Shown here: one piece after another, positions 26,246 through 35,450 of the stretch
How the letters are laid out: each line of letters opens with the position of its first letter
How positions within the stretch are numbered: position 1 is the stretch's first letter
Assembly: GCF_008329945.1 (NCBI RefSeq)
Contig: NZ_CP035807.1
Coordinates: 3,286,001-3,350,000 of the forward strand
Source of the DNA: Thiospirochaeta perfilievii
GTDB lineage: Bacteria > Spirochaetota > Spirochaetia > DSM-2461
Length of the DNA: 64,000 bases
Direction of reading: 5' to 3'
The notes under the pieces: model-generated
The model's database searches: none
Told to the model about the DNA's origin: nothing
What the model saw: the letters and a program-made list of their open reading frames with translations, nothing else
Made by a program: the position numbers and the translations under genes

Positions 26246-26403
26246 TTAAAATTGCGAAACATACTGACCCAGTAAAATTAGAGCAGCTTAAGCATATGAT
26301 CCATGATGAGGGTTACTTATCAATTGCTATATCCCGTATAGCAATTGACCTAACTAATGGAATTCTTAAGCAGAAAGAGGGATTAAGTGAGTCAAAACAC
26401 TAA
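26242..26403 (+). CDS. Small conserved-looking hypothetical protein (53 aa)
   Basis: The ATG overlaps the yraN stop (ATGA) and the frame runs 53 codons to TAA, overlapping the next gene by 17 nt. The protein starts MIKIAKHTDPVKLEQLKHMI and continues HDEGYLSIAISRIAIDLTNG; it is predicted helical with no signal peptide. Its tight coupling on both sides argues that it is real although short. I do not recognise the family. Confidence 0.6.
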   Translation: MIKIAKHTDPVKLEQLKHMIHDEGYLSIAISRIAIDLTNGILKQKEGLSESKH

Positions 26404-26836
26404 CGACAAAAAGAGTAATAGGTATAAGGGTAAACATAGACCTTCGTGGAGGTCTGGTGGTTATAGAAAGAAAAAGTCTGATACTGTAGCACTTTTTACA
26501 TGTCCTGTTTGTAACGAGGGTGTAAAGGAAGTTGGTAATGCTATTGACTTTAAAGGTGAGGGACCTACCCATTTTGACTGTGTTATAAGATCTTTAACTG
26601 AAACTGAAGATCTTAAACCCGGAGAGAAAATTGCATATGTAGGTAGCGGCCGTTTTGGAGTAATTAATAATAAAAAAAATAGTTCTGGTGTTCCATTTAC
26701 CCTATTAAGAGAGATTGAAGTTGAAGATAGGGAGAAGGTTTTAACCTGGAGAGATGAACGAAAAGTCCATGTCTCAGTTGAAGACCGAAGTAAGCATAAA
26801 ACAGCCCAAGACAGTGGTGAGGAGAGTAATAAGTGA
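26387..26836 (+). CDS. Small basic protein with a Cys-X2-Cys zinc-ribbon-like pair
   Basis: A 149-residue protein starting with GTG. The N-terminus is basic and disordered-looking (KKSNRYKGKHRPSWRSGGYR), followed by LFTCPVCNEGVKEVG and GPTHFDCVIRSL, which could form a C-x2-C/H-x2-C metal site. Then comes GEKIAYVGSGRFGVI and a charged tail. It is coupled to the preceding 53-codon gene. The basic tail and zinc site suggest nucleic-acid binding, but this is a guess; I do not recognise a named family. Confidence 0.65.
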   Translation: MSQNTNDKKSNRYKGKHRPSWRSGGYRKKKSDTVALFTCPVCNEGVKEVGNAIDFKGEGPTHFDCVIRSLTETEDLKPGEKIAYVGSGRFGVINNKKNSSGVPFTLLREIEVEDREKVLTWRDERKVHVSVEDRSKHKTAQDSGEESNK

Positions 26837-26853
26837 TTTACATCACTTATTAC
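26826..26853. repeat. 12-bp perfect inverted repeat spanning both convergent stop codons
   Basis: GTAATAAGTGAT - TTAC - ATCACTTATTAC. It covers the last codons of both the zinc-ribbon gene and glgX, whose ends are 6 bp apart. It may act as a transcript-stabilising or terminating hairpin, although no T-run follows. Confidence 0.55.
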
Positions 26854-28939
26854 CATCTTCTATAGGAATAGACTCTAGAAGTACTAGAGATTTAGCATCA
26901 ACAGTATAACTGGTTTGAGTAGGTAAATCTCCAAATTCACCTTTAGGGTATATATCTAAGGGTGAATTATTAGCCGTATCTATTTTAACAACCCATTTTT
27001 TATTTTTAGGTGCATTAGAGAAAACAAACTGCATCTTCTGGCTTGTAGAGTTAAGCATTACATAAAAATCATTATCATCTTTCTCTGCAGCTATCTCCTT
27101 TCTTGAACCGTCAATAATGAAAGCTAGACATTTATGTTCCTCATTCCAGTTCATTTCATGGCCTGTATAGGTGTACCATGTAATGTCTGCAAGGGAGTTA
27201 TTACTTATATCTAATCCTGTATAAAAATCAGGTCTTTGAAATGCGGGGTGTCTTTTTCTAAAATTAATCATAATTTTTGTAAATCTTAGAATCTCTTCAT
27301 TAGAATTTTTCCAATCAAACCAAGATATTTCGTTGTTTTGGCAGTATGTATTGTTGTTTCCACCCTTTGTTCTTCCTATCTCATCTCCCCCTAGTATCAT
27401 AGGTGTCCCCTGGGAAATAAGTAAGGTTGCAAGGTGGTTTTTAATCTGCTTTACCCTTAATTTCGTTACGATAGGGTCATCTGTATATCCCTCAATACCA
27501 CAGTTATGGCTTAAGTTATTATTAGAACCATCTCTGTTATCTTCCCCGTTATCAAAGTTGTTTTTATTAGAGTAGCTCATTAAATCCATAAGGGTAAAAC
27601 CGTCGTGGGCAGTAATGAAATTTATACTATGAAATGGTTTTTTATTTGAGTGGGAAAACATATCAGAACTACCTGCAATTCTAGTTGCTGCTCTTTTAAA
27701 GTAGCTTGAGTCCCCCCTCCAAAACTGTCTAATATCATCCCTGTATCTATCATTCCACTCAGCCCATCTCTGGTTGGAGAAATTCCCTGTTTGATGGGCT
27801 CCAGCAGCATCCCATGGTTCTGCAATTAGCTTAGTGTTTCGCAGTACAGGATCATCACCTATTCTTCTAATAATAGTCGCGTTCTCGTTAAGTTGGCCAT
27901 TTTCGTCCCTAGCTAAAATTGATGCTAGATCAAATCTAAAACCATCAACATGCATTTCTGTTACCCAGTACCTTAGGCAGTCAATTATAAAGTCACTAAC
28001 TATAGGATTATTACAATTAAATGTATTACCACAACCAGAGTAGTTTTTGTAATTTCTTTTATCCCTTTCTAGCATATAGTAGAGAGAGTTCTCTATTCCT
28101 TTAAAGGAGTATATAGGACCATCTTGGTTTCCTTCTCCTGTATGGTTGAATACAACATCTAGAACCACTTCTATACCATTTTTATGAAGTTCTTTAACCA
28201 TCTGTTTAAACTCGGTTACTTGGTTTCCTCCACTATTATTATGGGCATACATCCCCTTGGGGGCGAAAAAAGCACTAGTACTATATCCCCAGTAGTTTTC
28301 AAGAGTTTTTCCAGTTTTAGGGTGTTTTCTAGACCCTTCAAATGAGTCAAAAGCAAAGATTGGTAGAAACTCTATAGTAGTTATTCCTAGATCTTTAAAA
28401 TAGGGTATAAGTTCTAAAACACCCATATATGTTCCTGGGTATTTAAAGTTACCGTTTTTTGTTAATCCCGCAACATGTGCCTCATATATTACTGAGTTTT
28501 TCATAGGAATATTTAGTGGTTTATCATCTTCCCAGTTAAAATCTCCGTGACATATCGCAATAGATTTAGGCATGGTACCGTTTCCATGGAGATCCCAAAT
28601 AAAATTATCTGTAAGGGCTTTAGTGTATGGGTCTATTAAATAATTATTTTTATCATATAGTAAGCCGTTATCCGGATCCCACTGGCCATCCATTTGGTAT
28701 AGGTATAGAGTTCCATGACTAACTCCTTTAATAAAAATATGCCATATATCACCTGTCTTATTTTTAATTGGATCTAAAGTATAACTTTGTGAAGGAATGT
28801 TATCTTTTTCATGTTTGAAAAAATTTAGAACTACTGATTTTGCATTTCTGGAAAAAATTGAAAAATTAATACCTTCATTTGTTATTGTCGCTCCTAGAGG
28901 TAGAGCTGAACCTAAATATTTACAACTGTTTTTCTTCAT
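26843..28939 (-). CDS. glgX: Glycogen debranching enzyme GlgX (GH13 isoamylase type)
   Basis: A 698-residue cytoplasmic enzyme that hydrolyses alpha-1,6 branches of phosphorylase-trimmed glycogen. It has an N-terminal CBM48 domain (GINFSIFSRNAKSVVLNFF), then a GH13 barrel with VVLDVVFNHTGEG, GFRFDLASILARDENG (nucleophile Asp), KLIAEPWDA (acid/base Glu) and NFITAHDGFTLMDL, and a C-terminal beta domain. The length fits GlgX/TreX. The start has no ribosome site but a TATAAT ending 7 nt upstream, which suggests a leaderless mRNA. No other glycogen enzymes are adjacent; the solo CBM48 protein lies 2 kb away. Confidence 0.94.
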   Translation of the reverse strand: MKKNSCKYLGSALPLGATITNEGINFSIFSRNAKSVVLNFFKHEKDNIPSQSYTLDPIKNKTGDIWHIFIKGVSHGTLYLYQMDGQWDPDNGLLYDKNNYLIDPYTKALTDNFIWDLHGNGTMPKSIAICHGDFNWEDDKPLNIPMKNSVIYEAHVAGLTKNGNFKYPGTYMGVLELIPYFKDLGITTIEFLPIFAFDSFEGSRKHPKTGKTLENYWGYSTSAFFAPKGMYAHNNSGGNQVTEFKQMVKELHKNGIEVVLDVVFNHTGEGNQDGPIYSFKGIENSLYYMLERDKRNYKNYSGCGNTFNCNNPIVSDFIIDCLRYWVTEMHVDGFRFDLASILARDENGQLNENATIIRRIGDDPVLRNTKLIAEPWDAAGAHQTGNFSNQRWAEWNDRYRDDIRQFWRGDSSYFKRAATRIAGSSDMFSHSNKKPFHSINFITAHDGFTLMDLMSYSNKNNFDNGEDNRDGSNNNLSHNCGIEGYTDDPIVTKLRVKQIKNHLATLLISQGTPMILGGDEIGRTKGGNNNTYCQNNEISWFDWKNSNEEILRFTKIMINFRKRHPAFQRPDFYTGLDISNNSLADITWYTYTGHEMNWNEEHKCLAFIIDGSRKEIAAEKDDNDFYVMLNSTSQKMQFVFSNAPKNKKWVVKIDTANNSPLDIYPKGEFGDLPTQTSYTVDAKSLVLLESIPIEDGNK

Positions 28940-28946
28940 AAAATGA

Positions 28947-28975
28947 ATTATAGTCTAATAGAAGGTGATTGGGTA
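28947..28975 (-). promoter_or_regulatory. Promoter of glgX, probably leaderless
   Basis: Minus strand: a perfect TATAAT followed by 7 nt (TCATTTT) and then the glgX ATG. The -35 region at 17-bp spacing (TACCCA) is weak. Confidence 0.45.
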
Positions 28976-28996
28976 TATAAAAAAGGAAAAAATTAA

Positions 28997-29067
28997 GCGC
29001 CTGATCGGAATCGAACCGACGTCATCAGCTTGGAAGGCTGGGGTAATAGCCATTATACGACAGGCGC
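28997..29067 (-). tRNA. tRNA-Gly(TCC), copy 4 of the array
   Basis: 71 nt; the minus strand folds into a full cloverleaf with acceptor GCGCCTG / CAGGCGC, anticodon loop CTTCCAA (anticodon TCC) and T arm GTCGGTTCGATTCCGAT. The 3' CCA is not encoded. It is the promoter-distal copy; all four copies are identical. Confidence 0.97.
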
Positions 29068-29086
29068 GTTAAGTTTTATTTGAAAA

Positions 29087-29157
29087 GCGCCTGATCGGAA
29101 TCGAACCGACGTCATCAGCTTGGAAGGCTGGGGTAATAGCCATTATACGACAGGCGC
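29087..29157 (-). tRNA. tRNA-Gly(TCC), copy 3 of the array
   Basis: Identical to its neighbours. The 19-nt spacer to copy 4 (GTTAAGTTTTATTTGAAAA) is nearly the same as the 20-nt spacer to copy 2, so the tRNA plus spacer (about 90 bp) was duplicated as a unit. Confidence 0.97.
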
Positions 29158-29177
29158 GCTTAGTTTTATTTGAAAAA

Positions 29178-29248
29178 GCGCCTGATCGGAATCGAACCGA
29201 CGTCATCAGCTTGGAAGGCTGGGGTAATAGCCATTATACGACAGGCGC
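29178..29248 (-). tRNA. tRNA-Gly(TCC), copy 2 of the array
   Basis: Identical 71-nt sequence with anticodon TCC. The 26-nt spacer to copy 1 differs from the other two spacers. Confidence 0.97.
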
Positions 29249-29274
29249 GCTTTTCTTTTAAGTTGTAATAGTAA

Positions 29275-29345
29275 GCGCCTGATCGGAATCGAACCGACGT
29301 CATCAGCTTGGAAGGCTGGGGTAATAGCCATTATACGACAGGCGC
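29275..29345 (-). tRNA. tRNA-Gly(TCC), copy 1 of the array (promoter-proximal)
   Basis: Identical 71-nt sequence. It is the first gene after the array promoter at 29370-29398; the processed transcript would carry all four tRNAs. Confidence 0.97.
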
Positions 29346-29369
29346 GCTTTACAACTTGTGAACGATGCT

Positions 29370-29398
29370 AATTTAGCAAATTATATTGTTAAGGTCAA
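29370..29398 (-). promoter_or_regulatory. Promoter of the tRNA-Gly array
   Basis: Minus strand TTGACC, 17 bp and TAAATT, about 25 bp before copy 1. A TATAAT also occurs in the spacer (minus strand) but lacks a -35 box. Confidence 0.5.
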
Positions 29399-29453
29399 TA
29401 GAAATGTTTACTTTTAATTTATAATTTGTTTTAATCATTTTAATAGTAAGGAC

Positions 29454-29482
29454 TTGATACGTTTAGTAGTAGTAATTATTAT
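29454..29482 (+). promoter_or_regulatory. Promoter of pflB
   Basis: TTGATA, 17 bp and TATTAT, 29 bp upstream of the pflB ATG, which also has a GGGAG ribosome site. Confidence 0.55.
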
Positions 29483-29511
29483 TAGATATACGAATATTTG
29501 GGAGATAAAAA

Positions 29512-31752
29512 ATGAACTTCTTTGATAATGAATGGCGAGGATTTAAAAGTGGTCGATGGAGTGAGGGCATTAATTTACAGAGTTTTATAATGTCAAATAT
29601 TACTTCTTATAATGGTGATGAATCATTTTTAGAGTCTCCAACAGAGAGTACTAAGAAACTATGGGAAAAAGTTTCAGAACTTTTTAAACAAGAGATTAAA
29701 GCGGGGGGTCCTTTAGAGATAGATGTTGATACTATATCTACTATAAGTTCCCACAATGCTGGTTATATAGATAAGGGTTTAGAGAAAATAGTAGGTCTAC
29801 AGACTGATAAACCCCTCAAAAGATCAATTATGCCATATGGTGGAATTAGAGTGGTAGAAAACTCATGTAAGGCTTATGGTTACGATTTAAACCCAAGTGT
29901 TAGTGAAATATTTACTAAATATAGACGAACCCATAATGATGGAGTATTTTCTGCATATAACTCTGAAATTAGAGCTGCTAGAAAATCAGGTATTATTACT
30001 GGTCTTCCAGATGGGTATGGTCGTGGTAGAATAATTGGAGATTATAGAAGAATTGCTCTTTATGGACTGGACTACTTAATTGAAGATAAAAAGAATCAAA
30101 AACTATCCCTAGATGGGAAGGGTGTTAACGAAGAGTCAATTAGAAATAGAGAGGAGTTAACAGATCAGTTAAAAAGTCTCGCAGAGATAAAAGTTATGGC
30201 CAAAAGTTATGGTTATGATATCTCTAAACCAGCACAAAATACATTGGAAGCATTTCAATGGGTTTATTTTGGCTATTTAGCTGCTATTAAGGAGCAAAAT
30301 GGGGCGGCGATGAGTCTTGGTCGTGTGTCCTCCTTTTTAGATATATATATAGAGCGTGATTTAAAAGAGGGCACTATTACAGAGGTGGAAGCCCAGGAGA
30401 TTATGGATCATTTTGTAATGAAACTACGAATGGTTCGTTTTTTAAGAACACCATCCTATGATGAACTTTTTAGTGGAGATCCAATTTGGGTTACAGAGGC
30501 TATTGGTGGAATGTCATGTGATGGTAGAAGCTTAGTTACAAAATCATCCTATAGGATTTTACACACTTTATATAATTTAGGACCATCTCCAGAGCCAAAC
30601 TTAACAGTGTTATGGTCAACAAGAAGTCCCCAGAATTGGAAGAATTATTGTGCTAAGGTCTCTATTGATACAAGTGCTATTCAGTATGAGTCAGACTTTT
30701 TAATGAGAAAAGAGTTTGGTGATGATTACTCTATTGCCTGCTGTGTATCTGCAATGAGAACAGGTAAGCAGATGCAGTTTTTTGGTGCTAGATGTAACCT
30801 TGCTAAAACACTTTTATATGCTATAAATGGTGGAAAAGATGAACTTAGTGGTATCCAAGTTGGACCAAGGTTTGAACCTATTACTTCTGAGTACCTAGAT
30901 TATGATGAGGTTATGGAAAAGTTTGATAACTTTATGAGTTGGATTGCCCATATCTATGTAGATGCTCTTAATATTATACATTATATGCATGATAAATACG
31001 CATATGAGAGTGTGCAAATGGCACTTCATGATCTAGAGATTCATAGAACAATGGCCTGTGGAATAGCTGGTCTATCAGTAGTTGCAGACTCCCTATCTGC
31101 AATAAAATACGCAAAGGTAAAGGTTATTAGAAATGAGGATGGTAATGCTGTCTCATACGAAACAGAGGGTGATTTTCCAAAATTTGGTAACGATGATAAT
31201 AGGGTAGACTCTATAGCAACTGATTTAGTTGAAAGATTTATGCATAAACTACAGGAGAACAGTGCATATAGAAACTCTAAATTAACCCAGTCCATTTTAA
31301 CAATTACGTCTAATGTTGTTTATGGTAAAAAAACTGGTGATACACCATGTGGGAGAAAAAAGGGGGAACCATTTGCTCCTGGAGCTAACCCTATGCATGG
31401 AAGGGATAGTAGTGGTGCTATAGCTTCTATGGCTTCAGTTGCTAAACTACCATATGAGTTTGCAGAAGATGGTATATCCTATACATTTAGTGCTTCCCCT
31501 TCTTCCCTTGGAAAAACTAGGGACGAGCAGGTTAATAATTTAACAAGAATATTAGACGGTTATGTTAGGCAGGATGGGCACCATATAAATGTTAATGTTC
31601 TTGAGAGAGAGATGTTATTAGATGCGATGGATCATCCTGAGCAGTATCCTCAATTAACTGTAAGGGTTTCAGGTTATGCTGTAAACTTTGTAAAACTAAC
31701 AAGGGAGCAACAGTACGACGTAATAAATAGGACTTTCCATACAGAGTTCTAA
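29512..31752 (+). CDS. pflB: Pyruvate formate-lyase (formate C-acetyltransferase)
   Basis: A 746-residue glycyl-radical enzyme that cleaves pyruvate with CoA into acetyl-CoA and formate under anaerobic conditions. The active-site Cys pair is in [20 protein letters not shown], and the radical Gly is in the C-terminal [17 protein letters not shown] motif. The N-terminus ([20 protein letters not shown]) also matches. No activating enzyme gene (pflA) lies beside it, so it must be elsewhere. The gene has its own promoter and a strong terminator. Confidence 0.97.
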   Translation: MNFFDNEWRGFKSGRWSEGINLQSFIMSNITSYNGDESFLESPTESTKKLWEKVSELFKQEIKAGGPLEIDVDTISTISSHNAGYIDKGLEKIVGLQTDKPLKRSIMPYGGIRVVENSCKAYGYDLNPSVSEIFTKYRRTHNDGVFSAYNSEIRAARKSGIITGLPDGYGRGRIIGDYRRIALYGLDYLIEDKKNQKLSLDGKGVNEESIRNREELTDQLKSLAEIKVMAKSYGYDISKPAQNTLEAFQWVYFGYLAAIKEQNGAAMSLGRVSSFLDIYIERDLKEGTITEVEAQEIMDHFVMKLRMVRFLRTPSYDELFSGDPIWVTEAIGGMSCDGRSLVTKSSYRILHTLYNLGPSPEPNLTVLWSTRSPQNWKNYCAKVSIDTSAIQYESDFLMRKEFGDDYSIACCVSAMRTGKQMQFFGARCNLAKTLLYAINGGKDELSGIQVGPRFEPITSEYLDYDEVMEKFDNFMSWIAHIYVDALNIIHYMHDKYAYESVQMALHDLEIHRTMACGIAGLSVVADSLSAIKYAKVKVIRNEDGNAVSYETEGDFPKFGNDDNRVDSIATDLVERFMHKLQENSAYRNSKLTQSILTITSNVVYGKKTGDTPCGRKKGEPFAPGANPMHGRDSSGAIASMASVAKLPYEFAEDGISYTFSASPSSLGKTRDEQVNNLTRILDGYVRQDGHHINVNVLEREMLLDAMDHPEQYPQLTVRVSGYAVNFVKLTREQQYDVINRTFHTEF

Positions 31753-31764
31753 AAACATTATATT

Positions 31765-31794
31765 ACTCCGTTTAATATTTAAACGGAGTTTTTA
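31765..31794 (+). terminator. Rho-independent terminator after pflB
   Basis: A 10-bp stem ACTCCGTTTA / TAAACGGAGT with loop ATATT, then TTTTTA. Confidence 0.88.
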
Positions 31795-31801
31795 CTTTTT
31801 T

Positions 31802-31970
31802 TTAATTAGTTTTAAACTGTTTTATTTGTTCCTGTAGGGCCTTTGTTGTCCTATCTAAAACACTATTATCCTTATCTAGTTTCCCAACTATATCTTTGAG
31901 CTATCTTTTACTTCGCTTGAAATCCTATTAAGAAGGGCTAGGGCGTTTAATATCTCATCTCCACCAATTT
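31802..31970 (-). pseudogene. Remnant of a methyl-accepting chemotaxis protein C-terminus
   Basis: The minus strand encodes IGGDEILNALALLNRISSEV and then, after a one-base shift in an A-run, KDIVGKLDKDNSVLDRTTKALQEQ and a few more residues to a TAA. This is the pattern of the last helix of chemoreceptor signalling domains. The rest of the gene, including the sensor, HAMP and tip regions, is absent. It fills the gap between pflB and the motility operon; the remaining bases to 32046 hold no gene that I can see. Confidence 0.6.
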
Positions 31971-32046
31971 TATATCAGAAAATAATAGTTTTACTCATGA
32001 GAATTAAAAATCTTTCGATACTAATAAAAGAACAAGGGGATAATTC

Positions 32047-33378
32047 ATGAGAATGATGTCAATGTCTGTTGCTAGGGAGATAAAACCTAAAGAGATAGAT
32101 AATAAAAAACAACTTGAGAATAAGAGTTTAGAAAAACCTAATAAAATTATTGATCCTAAAGAGACCAATAACTCTAAAGAGGGTAAAGTTGTAGAGAAAT
32201 CAAATTTTGCTAAAGAGTTAGAAGAAAAACTCTCTGCCCAAGATGATAAAAAAAGTCCTAAAGATAAAGAAGCTAATAAACTAGTTAAAAAGAGACTTGT
32301 TTTAAATAGTGACGAAATAAACTCTAAGTTAGATAAAAGTAGTGAGAAGAAAAAGAAACAGCTAACAGATGGTGTTGAAAAACTTAAAAATATTAAAAAT
32401 TCTACTACTAACAAAAAAGAGGTAGTAAAAAATAAAACAGAAGATAAAAAAATAGATAGCGAAGTAAATCTTAAAAAAAGGGACAAGGACGTTGATTCCC
32501 AATCTATTGCTGGAAGTACGGTTGTAGAGGGAAAAAATGAGAGTGTTGATACTAATAAAAATAGTACACCCTTTGATACTGATAATAATGATAACGATAA
32601 TGATAATAAAATAGATAGTCTAAAAAATGGTAAAACGGAAAATAAGCCTGAGATATCCCTTAATCTTGATACGAAAAGTAAAAAAGAGATTTTAGATAAA
32701 AAGAGTAATAAAGATAGTGATAAAAAAACTGAAGGTAATAAGAGTAAAATTACTGATTTAAGAACAAACAAAAAATTTGATGATGTTGTTGATAATAAAA
32801 AAAATATAAAAAATCAGGATGTTGAGGTTAAAAATAGTGAAGTTAAGTTTGAAGAGTCAAGCTCTGATGAAAACAGTACTATAACCCTTGGCTCAAAGGA
32901 AGTAACTGCCGAGGGAGATGGAGGTAAAACTCAAGCTCCTGTAATGAAAGAGGCGACCCAGATTCTAAAACAACAGTTAAAAGATTTTGGTAATGACTCA
33001 ATAGTTAAGCAGAGCAGGTTCATTTTAAAGGATAACAATGTAGGGGAAATAAAACTTATTTTAAAGCCGGAATCCCTTGGTGAAGTGAAAATTAATCTTA
33101 ATTTGAAACAAAATAGTTTAGCAGGACAAATAGTTGTCGAAAATAATAGTGTTAGGGAAATTTTTCAGGAGAATATGGCTCATTTATCAAAGGCCTTAGA
33201 GGACCAGGGGTACGATTCTGCTAATTTAGAGCTTTCATTAAATGATAAGGGTGAAGGTTCTAAGGATAATAAAAAAGAGAACAAGCAATATTTTAGTGAT
33301 AGATTAAAAAAGATTGATCAAAGTGGAAATGTTATCAGGTATGGTTCTGCTACTTCTGGAATCAATCTAACAGCTTAG
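32047..33378 (+). CDS. fliK: Flagellar hook-length control protein FliK-like
   Basis: First gene of the motility operon, at the position of tap1 in Treponema. A long, highly charged Lys/Asp/Asn-rich region (about residues 1-300) with little globular character is followed by a FliK C-terminal domain: SRFILKDNNVGEIKLILKPE, SLGEVKINLNLKQNSLAGQI, then DQGYDSANLELSLND. Secreted rulers of this type measure hook length and switch export specificity through FlhB. AAGGGG sits 7 nt before the ATG. FlgD follows after 12 nt. Confidence 0.85.
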   Translation: MRMMSMSVAREIKPKEIDNKKQLENKSLEKPNKIIDPKETNNSKEGKVVEKSNFAKELEEKLSAQDDKKSPKDKEANKLVKKRLVLNSDEINSKLDKSSEKKKKQLTDGVEKLKNIKNSTTNKKEVVKNKTEDKKIDSEVNLKKRDKDVDSQSIAGSTVVEGKNESVDTNKNSTPFDTDNNDNDNDNKIDSLKNGKTENKPEISLNLDTKSKKEILDKKSNKDSDKKTEGNKSKITDLRTNKKFDDVVDNKKNIKNQDVEVKNSEVKFEESSSDENSTITLGSKEVTAEGDGGKTQAPVMKEATQILKQQLKDFGNDSIVKQSRFILKDNNVGEIKLILKPESLGEVKINLNLKQNSLAGQIVVENNSVREIFQENMAHLSKALEDQGYDSANLELSLNDKGEGSKDNKKENKQYFSDRLKKIDQSGNVIRYGSATSGINLTA

Positions 33379-33390
33379 GAGGGCGTTGTT

Positions 33391-33825
33391 GTGAGTAATG
33401 TAAATATGTCAGGTGCTGAGTATGCAAAGGTTACAAGTGAAGTAAATAACTTTAATAAAGTACTTAATGATGGCAAAGTAAAAAGTCAAGATATGGGTAA
33501 GGATGAGTTTTTAAAAATTTTAATAACCCAACTTCAGAATCAGGATCCAACAAAGCCAATGGAAGATAAAGAGTTTATATCTCAAATGGCACAGTTTTCA
33601 TCCCTAGAACAGATGAATAATTTAAATACACAATTTGAAAAAGTTTCAAATAATCTGGCAAGTAATCAGGCTGTATCCTTGTTAGGTAAAAATGTTTCTT
33701 TAACAGATTTAGGTGGAAACAATATAACAGGTAGAGTAGAAGCTGTAACTAGTGGTGCATATCCACAGATACAGGTTAACAATAGATTATATGACTATTC
33801 AAGTTTAGAAAAAGTAACAGAGTAA
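33391..33825 (+). CDS. flgD: Flagellar hook-capping protein FlgD
   Basis: A 144-residue scaffold for hook assembly. It has the conserved FLKILITQLQNQDPTKPMED and EFISQMAQFSSLEQMNNL motifs in the N-terminal half. It is short and lacks most of the C-terminal FlgD Ig-like domain, as in other spirochaetes. The start is GTG with AGGAGG upstream. Confidence 0.95.
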   Translation: MSNVNMSGAEYAKVTSEVNNFNKVLNDGKVKSQDMGKDEFLKILITQLQNQDPTKPMEDKEFISQMAQFSSLEQMNNLNTQFEKVSNNLASNQAVSLLGKNVSLTDLGGNNITGRVEAVTSGAYPQIQVNNRLYDYSSLEKVTE

Positions 33826-33839
33826 GGAGAGATTAGCTT

Positions 33840-35237
33840 ATGATGCGTTCATTATATTCAGGAGTATCAGGTTTACAAAACCATCAAGTAAAGATGGATG
33901 TTTTAGGTAATAACATTGCAAATGTAAACACAATTGGTTTTAAAAAGGGACGAGTAACATTTCAAGATATGGTTTCTCAAAATATGTCTGGAGCTGCTAA
34001 ACCTACAGAAGAGTTAGGTGGGGTTAACCCTAAACAGGTAGGTCTTGGAATGTCTGTTGCTTCTATTGATACAATACATACCCAGGGGTCTTTACAGACT
34101 ACAGGGGTAAGGGAAGATCTTGCAATCCAGGGTGAGGGATTCTTTGTTTTAAAAAATGGTGATAAAGAGTTATATACACGGGCTGGAGCCTTTGGTGTTG
34201 ATAAGGATGGAACATTTGTAAATCCTGCATCAGGTCTTAAGGTTCAAGGATGGTCAGCAGAGATTATTGATGGTCAAACCATTGTAAATACTGCCTCTGA
34301 TCCAGGGGATTTATATATACCTATAGGTGGTAAGGATGCCGCTAGGGCTACAACTGAGGTTGAGTATGCTTGTAACTTACAAAAAACAACACCTGTAATA
34401 CCAGAAAATGCATCGGCTGCAGAGATAGCTGAGGGGACATGGACTGTAACAAAGGATGTATATGACTCCTTTGGAGAGAAACATAAGTTACGAGTTGACT
34501 TTGTTAAAGATCCTGATTTTAATAACCAGTGGATAGCTACAGCAACAATTGATGCTGAGAGTGCTGCAGGTTCAAATGCAAGAATTTCAATTGGTGGTGC
34601 TGAAGCAGATGGTGATCAGTTTAGACTACAGTTTGATAACTTTGGAACACTGCAAAGAGCATTTTCAGGGGATGATATAAATGGTGGAATTAATACAGGA
34701 GATCTAAATGTTCAGATTACTTATGATGTTCAAGGATCAAATGTTGATACAGCGGTAGAGGGTTTCCAAACCCAAACTTTTAACTTAAACCTTGGTGAAG
34801 TAGGTAGTAATACATCATCAATTACCCAATATGGTTCATCTAGTTCTACAAAGGCTTTTGCCCAGGATGGATACTCAATGGGTTATTTAGAAAACTTTCA
34901 AATAGACCAGAGTGGTAATATTACCGGAGTTTATTCTAACGGAACAAATAGGGTTTTAGGTCAGGTAGCACTGGCTACATTTACAAATCCTGGTGGTTTA
35001 GAGAAGGCTGGGGAGACAAACTTTGTAGTATCAAATAACTCAGGGGATGCAAACATTGGTCCTAGTGGTATAGCCGGTAAGGGTAAGTTTATATCAGGTG
35101 CCCTTGAGATGAGTAATGTTGACTTAGCCGGAGAGTTTACCGATATGATCGTAACTCAAAGAGGTTTCCAGGCTAATAGTAAAACAATTACAACTTCAGA
35201 TCAGATGTTACAGGAACTTCTGACTCTAAAGAGATAG
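33840..35237 (+). CDS. flgE: Flagellar hook protein FlgE
   Basis: A 465-residue hook subunit. The N-terminal [20 protein letters not shown] and [20 protein letters not shown] motifs and the C-terminal [20 protein letters not shown] form the coiled-coil D0 domain. Lys165 (in [10 protein letters not shown]) and Cys178 (in [10 protein letters not shown]) fall at the numbers reported for the lysinoalanine cross-link that joins FlgE subunits in Treponema denticola, so this hook is probably covalently cross-linked. GGAGAG lies upstream of the ATG pair. Confidence 0.97.
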   Translation: MMRSLYSGVSGLQNHQVKMDVLGNNIANVNTIGFKKGRVTFQDMVSQNMSGAAKPTEELGGVNPKQVGLGMSVASIDTIHTQGSLQTTGVREDLAIQGEGFFVLKNGDKELYTRAGAFGVDKDGTFVNPASGLKVQGWSAEIIDGQTIVNTASDPGDLYIPIGGKDAARATTEVEYACNLQKTTPVIPENASAAEIAEGTWTVTKDVYDSFGEKHKLRVDFVKDPDFNNQWIATATIDAESAAGSNARISIGGAEADGDQFRLQFDNFGTLQRAFSGDDINGGINTGDLNVQITYDVQGSNVDTAVEGFQTQTFNLNLGEVGSNTSSITQYGSSSSTKAFAQDGYSMGYLENFQIDQSGNITGVYSNGTNRVLGQVALATFTNPGGLEKAGETNFVVSNNSGDANIGPSGIAGKGKFISGALEMSNVDLAGEFTDMIVTQRGFQANSKTITTSDQMLQELLTLKR

Positions 35238-35242
35238 TTTAA

Positions 35243-35446
35243 GTGATTGAAGTAACGTTTCTTGGGAAAAAAGGTGAGGTTATGTATTTAAATCCTCACC
35301 AAATTGAGTATATACAGTCAAAACCTGATACGGTTATTATGATGTTAAGTGGTAAAAAACTTGTAGTAGCAGAGAGTTATGAGGAAATATATAGAAGAAT
35401 AGTTGAGTACCGTCGAGAAATTGGTGCTTTTAAAAATGAGGAATAG
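35243..35446 (+). CDS. flbD: FlbD family flagellar protein
   Basis: A 67-residue protein of the small FlbD family, found between flgE and motA in spirochaetes and many Firmicutes: IEVTFLGKKGEVMYLNPHQI, then TVIMMLSGKKLVVAESYEEI. The start is GTG, 5 nt after the flgE stop. The biochemical role is not well defined. Confidence 0.9.
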   Translation: MIEVTFLGKKGEVMYLNPHQIEYIQSKPDTVIMMLSGKKLVVAESYEEIYRRIVEYRREIGAFKNEE

Positions 35447-35450
35447 ATAG

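Noticed and set aside
28997-29345. Regular 71-nt repeats with short spacers, possibly a CRISPR-like array
   Set aside because: Each repeat folds as a complete tRNA-Gly with anticodon TCC, and two spacers are nearly identical instead of unique.
31979-32046. Sigma-28 promoter before the motility operon
   Set aside because: A TTTCGATA resembles part of the GCCGATAA box, but no TAAA box occurs at the right distance.
32004-32771. Long minus-strand open frame opposite fliK (Ser/Leu/Phe-rich)
   Set aside because: It is the antisense shadow of the Lys/Asp-rich FliK region, whose AAR and GAY codons give Phe, Leu and Ser on the other strand. It has no family features.
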